Assembly: GCF_000313135.1 (NCBI RefSeq)
Contig: NW_004457300.1
Coordinates: forward strand, 1 to 64,000
Reading direction: 5' to 3'
DNA from: Acanthamoeba castellanii str. Neff
Taxonomy: Eukaryota > Discosea > Longamoebia > Acanthamoebidae
DNA: 64,000 nt
The notes under the pieces are model-generated. The model saw nothing but the letters and a program-made list of their open reading frames with translations, made no database searches and was not told the DNA's origin. This document shows, piece after piece, positions 10,881 to 20,227 of the stretch. The translations under genes and the position numbers were made by a program. The number at the start of each line of letters is the position of its first letter. Position 1 is the first letter of the stretch.

Positions 10881-11882
10881 ATGGCGGCTGTTTCCTATGG
10901 TGCCGGGATATTGTTTTTCTCATACGCCCCCAATGGCACGGTCCATTTCGTGATGGCGCGTAATTCTTCCCAGTCCAAGTCCGTGGCGCGCGATCGATTT
11001 TGCGACCTTGGCGGCTGGGCGAGACCAGGGGAAGGCGTCGAAGAGTGCGCATGCCGAGAGGCGGTCGAAGAAAGCGCGGGTCTCTTGGACATTTCCCCTG
11101 ACGAATTGGCTGACGGCCAGTACACACTGCGTGTGGATTTGGACCTCAACCACGGCAATCCAAAAAGGAACGGTAAAATCAAGAAATATGTCACATTTGT
11201 AAAAGAAGTGCCGTGGCAGCCAGATCTTTCAGTGCGATTCCATATGGCGAGACAGACCATGCTTGTGTTGGACAGAGTGCGCAGACGACTATTGAGCGCG
11301 AGTCCCCACGAGTTGGTCAGCGACGGCGCCGCCATCTCCATCCGCATAAGCGACAGCGGCTGTTGTCAGGTGGTCGTCAAGGCCACCGGCGCCGTCGTGC
11401 CTCTCCAATTTCGCGCCGCACTGATGACACGCGTGCGCAACGCACGACGCTTTGTCTTTCAGTGGTCTGGTCGCGGGCCTTACTTTTTCACCATCGATGA
11501 CAACGACGAGACCGCCATGCAAGTGGCGCAGGACTTGGTCGAACTGTGTCGCTGTCTCGTTGTCCTTCCTTATTCGGTGGCGTGTGCTGCCACGTCAAAC
11601 ACGGGACACCTGCCCGAGGTGCCCAAGAGCCACCAGGAAAAGACAGAAGTGGTGTACTGGGATGCGCGACGCCTGCTCAATGCCATCGAGGGCCAATCCA
11701 AGAAAGGCATCGACGAGTTGCGCTCGTCATTTGTTCCGTCTGCGGCGGTGGTGATGGACTGTCTAAGGAGCAACGACGGCACTGATGCGTACACGGTCAC
11801 TTGCCATTCGTCCATCGCCACACAACGACAACTACAACACCATCAATGGAACTCGACTAATTGGAAAAGAATAAAGGGATGA
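10881..11882 (+). CDS. Nudix hydrolase
   Basis: An intact 333-residue protein from ATG 10881. Residues 45-67 match the Nudix box: Gly45, five residues, Glu51, seven residues, then R59-E60-A-V-E63-E64, with Ala in place of the final Gly. It is preceded by a typical beta-strand start (GAGILFFSYAP). The C-terminal 200 residues are unknown, making it longer than a minimal Nudix enzyme of about 150 residues. Giant viruses and poxviruses use Nudix enzymes for mRNA decapping or nucleotide cleanup; which applies here cannot be told. It overlaps the next gene by an ATGA junction, suggesting co-expression. Confidence 0.8.
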   Translation: MAAVSYGAGILFFSYAPNGTVHFVMARNSSQSKSVARDRFCDLGGWARPGEGVEECACREAVEESAGLLDISPDELADGQYTLRVDLDLNHGNPKRNGKIKKYVTFVKEVPWQPDLSVRFHMARQTMLVLDRVRRRLLSASPHELVSDGAAISIRISDSGCCQVVVKATGAVVPLQFRAALMTRVRNARRFVFQWSGRGPYFFTIDDNDETAMQVAQDLVELCRCLVVLPYSVACAATSNTGHLPEVPKSHQEKTEVVYWDARRLLNAIEGQSKKGIDELRSSFVPSAAVVMDCLRSNDGTDAYTVTCHSSIATQRQLQHHQWNSTNWKRIKG

Positions 11883-12421
11883 ACCGCATGGCCGACAGAT
11901 CGCGCCAAAAGGCATCTTCTCCCGCAGCCAAAGAGTATGTCGTGTATGTGCAGCGGGGCGATGTCAACTGTGAGATACTCTTGCAATTCCTGATGAGACG
12001 CGGCCTGCGTTCTTTGGTGCATGTCCAACGAGTCGATCGGGTGCCGCATTATGCGTGGTTGCCCTTTATGTCTGATGTGCCGTCGCTGTATCGCCTCGGC
12101 ACCAACGAGGTGTTCCAAGGCAACAAGGCCACCGTGATAGAGATCAAAAGATTCTACGAAGAGAGATCACGTGAGCCAAAATATTCCCAGGACACGCTGT
12201 ATGATTCTTCCTCTTGGTTCGCGGATGACGCGCCCTCTCATGATGCGGACAATAGGACCAACACAAATGCGTCCACCCGTGTCAACAACACAATGTCAAA
12301 CATGACAGAGTCCGATGCTGGTACTGATCCGGATCCGGTGCCGTCGCGACCGCGCAAGAATGAATATGTGGATGGCACAAAAATCAAGGCCTATATGGCC
12401 ATGAGGAACGCCCTGTACTAG
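11879..12421 (+). CDS. Thioredoxin/glutaredoxin-like fold protein, no CXXC
   Basis: 180 residues from ATG 11879, whose ATGA overlaps the Nudix stop. Residues about 19-95 follow a thioredoxin-like pattern: a beta-strand YVVYVQRGDVNC, a helix EILLQFLMRRGL, a strand SLVHVQRV, a Val-Pro turn DVPSL and FQGNKATVIEI. Only one Cys sits at the active-site position, so classical disulfide exchange is unlikely. The C-terminal half is Asn/Asp/Ser-rich and disordered. Similar thioredoxin-like virion proteins occur in several giant viruses. Confidence 0.55.
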   Translation: MNRMADRSRQKASSPAAKEYVVYVQRGDVNCEILLQFLMRRGLRSLVHVQRVDRVPHYAWLPFMSDVPSLYRLGTNEVFQGNKATVIEIKRFYEERSREPKYSQDTLYDSSSWFADDAPSHDADNRTNTNASTRVNNTMSNMTESDAGTDPDPVPSRPRKNEYVDGTKIKAYMAMRNALY

Positions 12422-12441
12422 CGATAGATGGTTCATGATAA

Positions 12442-12627
12442 ATGGACGCCACGTCCTCTTTGCCTTTGAAAAGAAAAAACATAGCCATCGCTGTGGACAG
12501 CGTCATCATCAGAAAGGGTGTGCCGTTCGTGTACTTGGGTAGGATCCAACGGGGCAAGATTTTATTCAAAGGACCTCTTCTTCCACTGGGGACGGCCCCT
12601 TCCTCCGGGTCCTCCGGCAACGGCTGA
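12442..12627 (+). CDS. Possible small protein, 61 aa
   Basis: ATG 12442 follows the previous stop by about 20 bases and an AAATG context. The first 40 residues (MDATSSLPLKRKN, AIAVDSVIIRKG) look coding, but the last 20 are antisense to the end of the helicase gene. It may be a real short gene with a slightly wrong end, or a chance frame. Confidence 0.3.
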   Translation: MDATSSLPLKRKNIAIAVDSVIIRKGVPFVYLGRIQRGKILFKGPLLPLGTAPSSGSSGNG

Positions 12628-14548
12628 AGCGGTCTCGGGTGGCGCCATCACGTTGGTCTTGAAGTGATTCAGAAACTGTGTCGAGCGCTTTTGAAAGTGG
12701 TCCTCCCTTTTCCAAGTGCCGGTGGACGGCGGCCGGCCGGTCGCGCGACTGTCCACAAAAGCCGCTGTCTTTTGCTTGAGGATGCCTTCGATGCGCTTTT
12801 CGTCTTGTTCGCCCAGCGGGTCGGGATCAAAGTGATTGCAGGTGTGGACATCGAGTGGGTAGGGCCACACCATGCCGAGTCGATAATACTCGCGCACTTT
12901 GGGATGCACCGTGATGTACTTTACGTGGAATCCAATTACTCTGAGGCCTTCCTTGGACGTGACGCGCGACAGGGCGATGTAGGCCTGGCCGGGTGCAAAA
13001 ATGCCGTCAAAGTTGACAATGACCCTAGACATCTGGGCACCCTGCACGCTGTGCATCGATTGCGCATATCCCAGGACCAGAGGAATCTGTTCGTGGTAGG
13101 CGTATCCGATCTCTTCCTCCTCGACCTCCCAGCGCTCGAGAAGCACCACCGATGTAGTTCCATCTTCCCACTTGACTTTGGGATAAAGCATCCCGCTCTT
13201 CTTTGGTGGCGGCGGAAGGGCGAGTTCCTTTTTCTCGTTCTTCTCGCTGTCTCCGGATGCTGATTCCTCTTTCTCGTCGCTCTTGCTCTCGCCCTCGCTT
13301 TCTTTCTTTTTTTCGGCCACAGACTTGAGTCGCTTGCATTCGCGCTCGTACGCCTGTTGCATCTCCTTTTCCGCAGGGTCCTCGTCAAATCCGACAATGA
13401 CTCCACGCATGCCGTTGAAATAGTCGGTGCCTCTGATGTTGCGGATCAAGAGCACTTGGGCCTTGTCCTTGAGCATCAGACTGTGGGGCGCACGACAATT
13501 TTCCGATAGATAGATGGCGTGCATACTCGGAGAATTTGCGCATGATGCTGTGGTCTGATCTAAACTCGGGTTCGACAGTATAGCCATTCTTGGAGGAATA
13601 CGTGTACGGCTTGCCGGGCAGACTGTTGATACGACGCTGGTTCTCTTCGATGACCGGCTTGTTTTTCGCGTAGAGGATTGTCGGCTCTATACCATCATCG
13701 GGAAATACCGTGTTGGCGCACGACTTGAAAAAGTCTTCCACTTCGGACGTGATGATGCCCATGCGCACGCAGTTGAGCATGCGCACCATGTGTTCGTCCT
13801 TTTGGCGATGGACCTCGGTCAACTGGACGTTGACAAAGTCGAATTCCTTCCACAGATCCAACTCAAAGACAAATTCGCAGTATCCGTCGTCGATGCGAGG
13901 GCGGTGGCCGCGTGGCGTCTTGTGCACGGGTGGCAATTGTCCCCAATCGCCGATGCACACCAGTTGGACACCGCCAAATGGCAACTTGGCATACTCGGGA
14001 TTGATCTTGCCCCTGATGTGACGGATGATGCGGTCGGCCTTGTAGAACGCTATCGGATGAAGCATCGAGATCTCGTCGATAAAGGCGCGCTTGACCTTGG
14101 TCCATTCTTCCACCTGATGCTTGAACTCGCCCTTGTCGATCTTGTTGGTGTAGAATCGCACCGACTTGTTCAAGAGTCCAAAGCCGACGCCGCAGTTGAA
14201 AGTGACGCCCCCGATGATGTTGGCCGCGCAGCCAGTCGATCCCATCGGCAGAGTGGGCACCTTGTGCTCGTAGCGCGACAGTCCGATGAGATATTGCGTG
14301 GTCATAGACTTGCCCACACCGCCGACACCAGAGAGCATGATGTTGCGCCCCGCGGAAAAGGCCTGGATGGCATTATTCTGCTCGTCCGTAAAGGTCACGT
14401 TGGCGAATTTGTCCTTGAAGACCTGCAGTCCCTTCTGGTACTCTTCCGAAGTCTCATCCGCGACCATAAGGTCCCACTTCCTCTTGTTGCCTTTGGCCGC
14501 CGCGCTAGACTTTCCGGTGGCAGGATTATTCGATCTTCCGGCTCTCAT
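12562..14548 (-). CDS. pif1: PIF1-like DNA helicase, frameshifted
   Basis: ATG 14548. The motifs run in order: Walker A GVGGVGKS at residues 74-81, Walker B FIDEISML, motif III CIGDWGQLPPV, and in the second frame SVQGAQ and YIALSRVTS (motifs V and VI). This is the complete superfamily 1B set. Coding sense changes frame near 13510 (from ARHLSIGK to LSENCRAP), so a literal translation would lose motifs V-VI. A Lys/Glu-rich insertion of about 50 residues lies in the second part. The C-terminus is Gly/Arg-rich. PIF1 helicases unwind DNA 5'-3' during replication and recombination. The frame change is the only sign of damage. Confidence 0.88.
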
Positions 14549-14642
14549 CTTTTTTTGGCGCGTTGTGCACTGGAGAGAAAGCAGGGCAAAAAAGAATGCA
14601 GTGGTGTGCCGTCTGTCCGGTCTGATGCATATAAATTAAAAG

Positions 14643-14685
14643 TCTGGCGCCAGGTTCCAAGTCCCGGAATTTCTAAATATAAAAA
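14643..14685 (+). promoter_or_regulatory. Promoter-like module: TCTGGCGCCA, CCGGAATTTC, TATAAA
   Basis: Directly before ATG 14686 stand TCTGGCGCCAGG (14643), CCCGGAATTTC (about 14663) and AAATATAAAAA. This is the clearest single copy of the layout seen before many left-half genes. Confidence 0.6.
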
Positions 14686-15938
14686 ATGGAGCAACCTGGC
14701 GGAGAAATACGGAGAGTTGTCTGCTTCCCGCCTGACGGCAAGTTGGACACCGTGGCCAAGATACTCCACGTGGGCGAAAAGGGCGGCGTGTACTATGTCA
14801 ACGAAAAGGGCAAGCGCATCTATCTCAAAAAGTACCAGTACAAGCAACTGCTCGAACAGCACCAACTCAACGGCGCCGTCAACATCGGCACGCTGGATTT
14901 CGACAGCATCTCGCCGTACAAGACACGCAATGGCGCTGCAGGAACCACGCAGCAAGCACTCACTGGCAACGCTGGACAACCCGTTGGCGGTCCCGCGCCT
15001 GCAACGAGAGGACGCGGAAGACCACGCGGCAGCATCAACAGGGGGCGTGGTGGCGGCAGCACCGCTGGAACACCACCCGCGCGATCGCCCATGCAGCAAC
15101 AACAGCAATCGCCCCAATATTCACCGGCGCCCATGACACCAGGCGATGACAACTTGCAAGACTATATGTCTGATGCAGCCATTGCACAAGTGGTAGATGA
15201 AATCAACGCAATGATCAACAGCGGCGAATTTATGTGGGACGGCACGAACGCGTTGGTGCGCAATCCCAACTACGCCGGACCCATGACTCCGACTGTAAGT
15301 GCTTCCGCGAGTTCCCAGAGTGCTCGCACAACTCCACAGCCGTCCCCGTATGTGAACGGTGCGCCTGTCGGAAATGTGCAGTCGTCGCCATTTTGGAGTG
15401 GCTCGCTTGCCAACACGCCTCAGCAGTCGCCGCTCTATTTCAGTCAATCTGGTGCAACATCTCAACAATCCTCTTCTTCGTACATTGTCAATGACACTGG
15501 TTCACTGGCAACCCGCGGTCGCGGTCGGGGAACTCGCGGTCGGGGCAGAGGGAGCGCTCCGCCGTCACCTGCACCAGCATTTACTCCCCAGCAGCAGCAA
15601 CAATGGGCCCCCCCAATTTGGCCAAATTTGGCGCGACCGGTGGAGGAACGATATATTCTCCTGGATCCCCACAACCGATAGTGTCACCCGTGCGGAGTCC
15701 CTCAACAGGATCATCGAATGCATGGAACCCTGTCATTCCCCAGTTTTATCAGTCGCCCAGCACTCAGAATGCACAGCCATCAACACCAACGCAATATTTG
15801 CAAAGTTCTCGTCTCTCATTGCCGCCTGTTCAATCTCCTCAGACCAACAACTTGCCACCCGAGGCAGCCATGTTGAACTTGCCTCCTGATCTTTACAACA
15901 GCTATTATGGCGACCCGTCAATGCTCTCAAATGTCTAA
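14686..15938 (+). CDS. AT-hook / basic-adaptor-like DNA-binding protein, frameshifted at a C7 run
   Basis: ATG 14686. The N-terminal 70 residues contain GGVYYVNEKGKRIYL, resembling the short basic domains of chlorovirus/mimivirus proteins (PBCV basic adaptor type). AT-hook-like RGRGRPRGS follows at about residue 108, and a second RG cluster (RGRGRGTRGRGRG) near residue 275. The rest is Ser/Pro/Gln-rich. Coding sense moves frame at the seven-C run 15608-15614, where one missing C would explain it. The second frame ends at TAA 15938 after a Pro/Gln/Ser tail. It is likely a DNA-binding virion or chromatin-type protein; function is inference. Confidence 0.65.
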
Positions 15939-15979
15939 TGAAGATACCAATAAATTTGTTGTGCAGTTGAAAAAAGAAC

Positions 15980-18256
15980 ATGGATCCCAATACAGTTGGT
16001 CAGGATCCGGTGACCGGCGAGACCGCACAACAGGCCTCATTATTTGGCAAAAATAGTGGAGAGGGTCAATATGTTTTTGGCGGAAATGTTGCTGTTACTG
16101 CTCAGAATCCTCCTGTCACCTTTGGCGGACTGAATGTCCAACCAAATAACATTCCCGGTGCGGTGGCTGGTCCAACTACTGGCCTCACATTTGGTGGCGC
16201 GCCGGCTGCTGGTGCGCCTGTTCAATTTGCGGCCGCAACCAGCGCCGCCCCAATTACCGGAGGACCTAATGTTGCGCCAAATTTCTTCACCAAGCCATCT
16301 GATTTTGTCGGCGGTGCGGTGCCCAGCATAGCTACGGCCGCTGGGGGACCTAATGTTCCATCAAATTTCTTCACCAAGCCATCTGATTATGTTGGCGGTG
16401 CCGCGACCGCAATACCCAATCTGTCCATGGCCGGTGTTCCAAATCCACTGGCCACGGGGACAAATGTAGTTGATATTAGCAACAAGACAAATCGCCCTGT
16501 TCGCAATGTGGGCGCGAGTGATCTTCTTGGGAAGACTCAGAGCGAGATATTGGCCCAGTTTATGCCACAAGCAGCCGCGCAACAACAGCAACAACAACAA
16601 GCAATGGCCGCACAACAGCAGCAGCAGCAACAACAACAAGCAATGGCAGCGCAACAACAGCAGCAGGCAGCCGCAATGGCTGCAGAGCAGCAACGAGCGC
16701 CCCCAGGCGCTGGACAAATGGATTTGGAAGACAACGCAGGAAGGTTGGTTGATGTACTTAGAGATACATCGGTGGCCATTGATAACTACAGGAACACCGC
16801 CAAGAAGAGACGCCTAGAGTCTCAAAGTGAACTGACCGACGAGGACAAAGATTATCTGGACAAGTGGTCCACCGAGCCGAGCATCAAGGCCTATGTCGAT
16901 CAGGCGGCCGCCTATGGCGTCGAAGCAAGAGAGGCACGGACAGAGTTGGCAAGGGTGAAAAAACAGCTGGACGATCTCAAGGCGGAATTTACGGCGGCAA
17001 CCAATGTCAACGCCCAGTCCATAGCGGCGTATCAACAAGAAATCGCCAATCTCACGGCCCAGATCAAAGCATCGGGTGCCGTCGCAGAAGACGCGGCTTC
17101 CCTGCGTGCCCGGTTGGAACAGGCCCAGCAAAATGTGTTTGCCTTGCGGTCAAATGCATTTCATCTGTCGGCCGTGGCGATGCAGCAATTTGCCGCCATC
17201 ATGCTCGACTTTAACCAGCGCGCCATCAAAGGCACCCAATGGAATGCACAGGACGTCAAGAATTGGGTCAAGAAGCAGCAATCGTGGAAGATTGTGCGCT
17301 ACTACGCACAGACCGCTGCAGTCTTTGTGTCCTTTGACACACAAGGAAAACCCGACCTCCAACTCAACGATGCCATGGTCAGATACGCACTGGCATTTGG
17401 GGTGGCAATCATACACCCGTTGAAATTCTTGAGGGATGACATGGAGGCACAGGCGATGGGCATCAAAAAAGTTCAAGATGTGGTGATCAACGTTTTTCCT
17501 GTTGACAACAGACCCCCGGAGATAGTAGAAGCCATAAACAACATAGCCAATGCCTACCGCAGCATCGTTGCGTCCTCAGAGTCTATCAACAGCATCATCA
17601 GCGCATGCGAGAAATCAAGGACATCGTTCAACCCGGTACAAATTCTCGAATTGTTCTTTAGCAACACCGAACTTGCCAACATCAGGAACTCGATCGTCTA
17701 TCTGTGGATGGCTCGCTATACATTCTACACATCACAATCCGTAGGCGCCACCGTATTTGGGACCTACAACACGGTGCTCACCCGTATCATGTGCATATCC
17801 TTGGACAAGACCAAATGGGTGACGACCAACAGCGGAGGCATCCTCATGCCCAGGAACGTGGCAGCGGTCTATTGCAATGTGCTCGTCATGCACCTGCTGT
17901 ATTACAGCATCATCGCGACAACAAAGAATGCCGGCAAGAACATACACGAGCAAATCATGGACATTTTGATCGACGGCTCCGGTTATCCATTGCCTGCCAC
18001 GGACCAAGAGTTCTTTGATCGCATCATTCCCAATGCCGGCGCATATAATCCAGCGTATCTTGATGGACGGCAGTTGATCATGGGCACGGCCGAGAACATG
18101 TCCGACCTACAAAAGATCTCCATGGTCATCAAGACATATCCGGTTTCTCCGTTCGCCACCGTGGAGATCGAAAACTCGCTCGTGATGACAACGGCAAGCA
18201 AATACAATGGTGCCACTTTCGTACCTCAAGATTTTGTGAGTGTGCGACCCTCGTGA
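15980..18256 (+). CDS. 758-aa probable virion protein, repeats, poly-Q and coiled coil
   Basis: An intact ORF from ATG 15980 to TGA, directly followed by TAA. Residues 1-140 are Gly/Ala/Asn-rich with a near-identical duplication (GGPNVAPNFFTKPSD at 94 and GGPNVPSNFFTKPSD at 122). Poly-Gln with Met-Ala occupies about residues 200-235. A coiled coil covers about 300-390. Residues 400-758 form a folded, hydrophobic domain. There is no signal peptide or membrane span. It is the longest uninterrupted left-half gene. Its size and architecture suit a structural protein, but I do not recognise the family and it is not a recognisable double-jelly-roll capsid. Confidence 0.75.
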   Translation: MDPNTVGQDPVTGETAQQASLFGKNSGEGQYVFGGNVAVTAQNPPVTFGGLNVQPNNIPGAVAGPTTGLTFGGAPAAGAPVQFAAATSAAPITGGPNVAPNFFTKPSDFVGGAVPSIATAAGGPNVPSNFFTKPSDYVGGAATAIPNLSMAGVPNPLATGTNVVDISNKTNRPVRNVGASDLLGKTQSEILAQFMPQAAAQQQQQQQAMAAQQQQQQQQQAMAAQQQQQAAAMAAEQQRAPPGAGQMDLEDNAGRLVDVLRDTSVAIDNYRNTAKKRRLESQSELTDEDKDYLDKWSTEPSIKAYVDQAAAYGVEAREARTELARVKKQLDDLKAEFTAATNVNAQSIAAYQQEIANLTAQIKASGAVAEDAASLRARLEQAQQNVFALRSNAFHLSAVAMQQFAAIMLDFNQRAIKGTQWNAQDVKNWVKKQQSWKIVRYYAQTAAVFVSFDTQGKPDLQLNDAMVRYALAFGVAIIHPLKFLRDDMEAQAMGIKKVQDVVINVFPVDNRPPEIVEAINNIANAYRSIVASSESINSIISACEKSRTSFNPVQILELFFSNTELANIRNSIVYLWMARYTFYTSQSVGATVFGTYNTVLTRIMCISLDKTKWVTTNSGGILMPRNVAAVYCNVLVMHLLYYSIIATTKNAGKNIHEQIMDILIDGSGYPLPATDQEFFDRIIPNAGAYNPAYLDGRQLIMGTAENMSDLQKISMVIKTYPVSPFATVEIENSLVMTTASKYNGATFVPQDFVSVRPS

Positions 18257-18407
18257 TAACACCGCACACCAAAATGAAGCATCGCATAATTTGCCTCGGT
18301 GTTAATGTGGCATTCAACACAATTAAAGTCGCGCGATTTCAAAAATCAATGGCAATGAACGCTTGTGTTTTTCTTCTCCAACACCGCACCACAACACATC
18401 AGCAATC

Positions 18408-19445
18408 ATGGGAGTCCACGCGTTGATGCAGGCCCTCCAAAGTCTCTGCCCCCAGGTCGTAAGGCGCATCCCACACGTCCGTGAAATTGCCGGATCATCG
18501 GTGGCCATCGATGCTCAGCTGTCCATCAACGCCTTCCTTCACGGATACCGCGAAAAGAACAAATCTTCCACCATCGACGAAGAGTGTGTCTTTATCAAAT
18601 CGGCCATTTGCGAACAGGTCAAGATGCTCGTGTCCCACGACGTCCATCCGATCTATGTGCTCGATGGCAAGGCGCCGCAGTGCAAAGAAAAGGAGCAATT
18701 GAGACGCAGGGCACTGCGCAACAAGAACCAACGGACCGCAGTGTTGGAACTGGAATCCATCGCCAAGGAAAGCGGTTGTGAGGCGGACATTGAGGAAGTG
18801 TTGCTGGGGCGCCAGCACCTCATTCTCACGGACAAGAACAAGGCAGACAGGAGCGCCGATCTTGTCAGGAAATTCAATCGCTCCAAGGGCATCACGCATT
18901 TGCATATTCTTGCAGCCAAGAACGCGATACTTGAGCACGTCGAACAGGGGCGTGTTGATTTTGTACAAGCACCGGGCGAAGGCGAAAGACTGTGCGCGTG
19001 GCTGTGCATTACCAAAAGGTCCGACTACTGCGCCACCGCCGATACAGACGCCATCGCTCTGAGGGCCACCAATGTGATCCGTCACTTGCACATCTCGCCC
19101 GAGGCAAAACCTGACAAAGGATTCGAAATAATTAGGCCCGTAGAGGTCATGGATGCTTTGGGATTTGACGAAAAGCAATTCGTGGACTGGTGTCTGCTGT
19201 GCGGCACGGATTTCCACGACTCGAAAATCAAGGGCATCGGGTGGAAGAAGGCATACCAGTTTATTTCCACACACGGAAGCATAGAGAATTTTTTGCAAGA
19301 CAAAACAGACAGTCTGCACTACAGACTGGAAGCGCACGACAAGGATTTCAACACCGCGCGCGCGCAATTTTTCGGATGTCCATACGAAGATGAATCTCAA
19401 GACACCTTTGTGCCTCGGCGTCCTGCCAAGTGCGCCTCTCAATAA
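18408..19445 (+). CDS. XPG/FEN1-like structure-specific nuclease
   Basis: 345 residues from ATG 18408 (MGVHALM, matching the FEN1 MGI-start, where the N-terminus enters the active site). The XPG-N region has SVAIDAQLSINAFLHG and YVLDGKAPQCKEKEQLRRRA. The internal region has APGEGERLCAW and ATADTDAIAL, matching the catalytic acidic clusters. A helix-hairpin-like DSKIKGIGWKKAY follows. The usual EAE triplet reads EGE here. Several viral members of this family act on flap or nicked DNA during replication or repair. AATAAA directly follows the stop. Confidence 0.85.
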   Translation: MGVHALMQALQSLCPQVVRRIPHVREIAGSSVAIDAQLSINAFLHGYREKNKSSTIDEECVFIKSAICEQVKMLVSHDVHPIYVLDGKAPQCKEKEQLRRRALRNKNQRTAVLELESIAKESGCEADIEEVLLGRQHLILTDKNKADRSADLVRKFNRSKGITHLHILAAKNAILEHVEQGRVDFVQAPGEGERLCAWLCITKRSDYCATADTDAIALRATNVIRHLHISPEAKPDKGFEIIRPVEVMDALGFDEKQFVDWCLLCGTDFHDSKIKGIGWKKAYQFISTHGSIENFLQDKTDSLHYRLEAHDKDFNTARAQFFGCPYEDESQDTFVPRRPAKCASQ

Positions 19446-19870
19446 AAAAAGAACATCTGCATTTCACATTCTGACCACCTCGCACAATACAACCCAATTG
19501 GTAATATTCCGCAAAAATCGTCCGCGGTCGGAGAAATCAGCGTGTCAGAAATCACGACGTAGTGAGATCTTGTGTCCCATGATTTCTGCCATGAAATCTT
19601 GGACGTCGCGTTCTTGGACGTGGCGCGGCCGCGTCTTGTTGCCACCAGAAGAAAAAATTTTAGACATGACTTCGTGTCTCACAGGTATGTCAATACCTCG
19701 CGGCAACTTGATCGCCATCATGTCCAACAGGTAAATCCTGTAACACATGGCAACACACATCGCGTGCGAATATAAAAAATTAATGCACGGCTAGATCTCT
19801 TTATTGTTGTCATGCGTACAGCACATTGACTAGTCATTGTTTGTCAAGACGCTGCTGTCGTTGCGCACAA
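19446..19870 (-). other. Intergenic space with an inverted copy of the TGATTTCT repeat
   Basis: Apart from the small gene at 19545-19760, this stretch holds an inverted copy of the TGATTTCT repeat (19530-19560) and AT-rich sequence. Beyond the TGA of the small gene its frame stays open for about 26 more codons. Nothing else is seen. Confidence 0.5.
19545..19760 (-). CDS. Small protein, 71 aa
   Basis: ATG 19760 follows a TTATAT element. The protein begins MCVAMCYRIYLLDMMAI and contains a GGNKTRPRHV stretch and a short helix at the end (DVQDFMAEIMG). It is bounded by TGA, beyond which the frame remains open for 26 codons. The end of the gene coincides with the inverted TGATTTCT repeat. No family recognised. 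Confidence 0.5.
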   Translation of the reverse strand: MCVAMCYRIYLLDMMAIKLPRGIDIPVRHEVMSKIFSSGGNKTRPRHVQERDVQDFMAEIMGHKISLRRDF

Positions 19871-20227
19871 TCATTTTTCCCTGTGCCACTGTCCAATTTT
19901 TCTGCAAGCACAGACTCTACTGTTTGTGTCCCCATCACAATTTTCCCACATGTTGCCCAGAATCATGCACATCATCAATGGAAATGAGGGTTTTTCTCCC
20001 GTCTCTTTGGTGATGGCGTGCACTTGCGAGTCCAGTTTGTCCATGTGTTTTTTGGCGTGTGCATTTCTGGCGATTCGAATTTCATTTTCCAAGTCTGCAA
20101 CATTGGAATCCAAATCAACCTTGCACTGGGGTTGTGTTCCCATTAAAGCATAATTACGCAGTTCTAGCAATAGTACACGCTTTCTGAGTTCGCGGTCGTC
20201 AGTTGTGGGCGTTGTAGTACGATTCAT
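19871..20227 (-). CDS. Coiled-coil protein, 118 aa
   Basis: ATG 20227 (MNRTTTPTTDD) lies inside the last 29 bases of the HD gene in another frame, so the two genes are probably co-transcribed. A predicted helix/coiled coil spans about residues 30-75 (DLENEIRIARNAHAKKH). The C-terminus has several Cys. Function unknown. Confidence 0.55.
   Translation of the reverse strand: MNRTTTPTTDDRELRKRVLLLELRNYALMGTQPQCKVDLDSNVADLENEIRIARNAHAKKHMDKLDSQVHAITKETGEKPSFPLMMCMILGNMWENCDGDTNSRVCACRKIGQWHREK

Noticed and set aside
12664..13263. Plus-strand ORF of 199 codons within the helicase
   Set aside because: Antisense shadow with no motif.
13790..15136. Plus-strand ORF of 448 codons opposite the PIF1 gene
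   Set aside because: Antisense shadow; the helicase motifs are on the minus strand.
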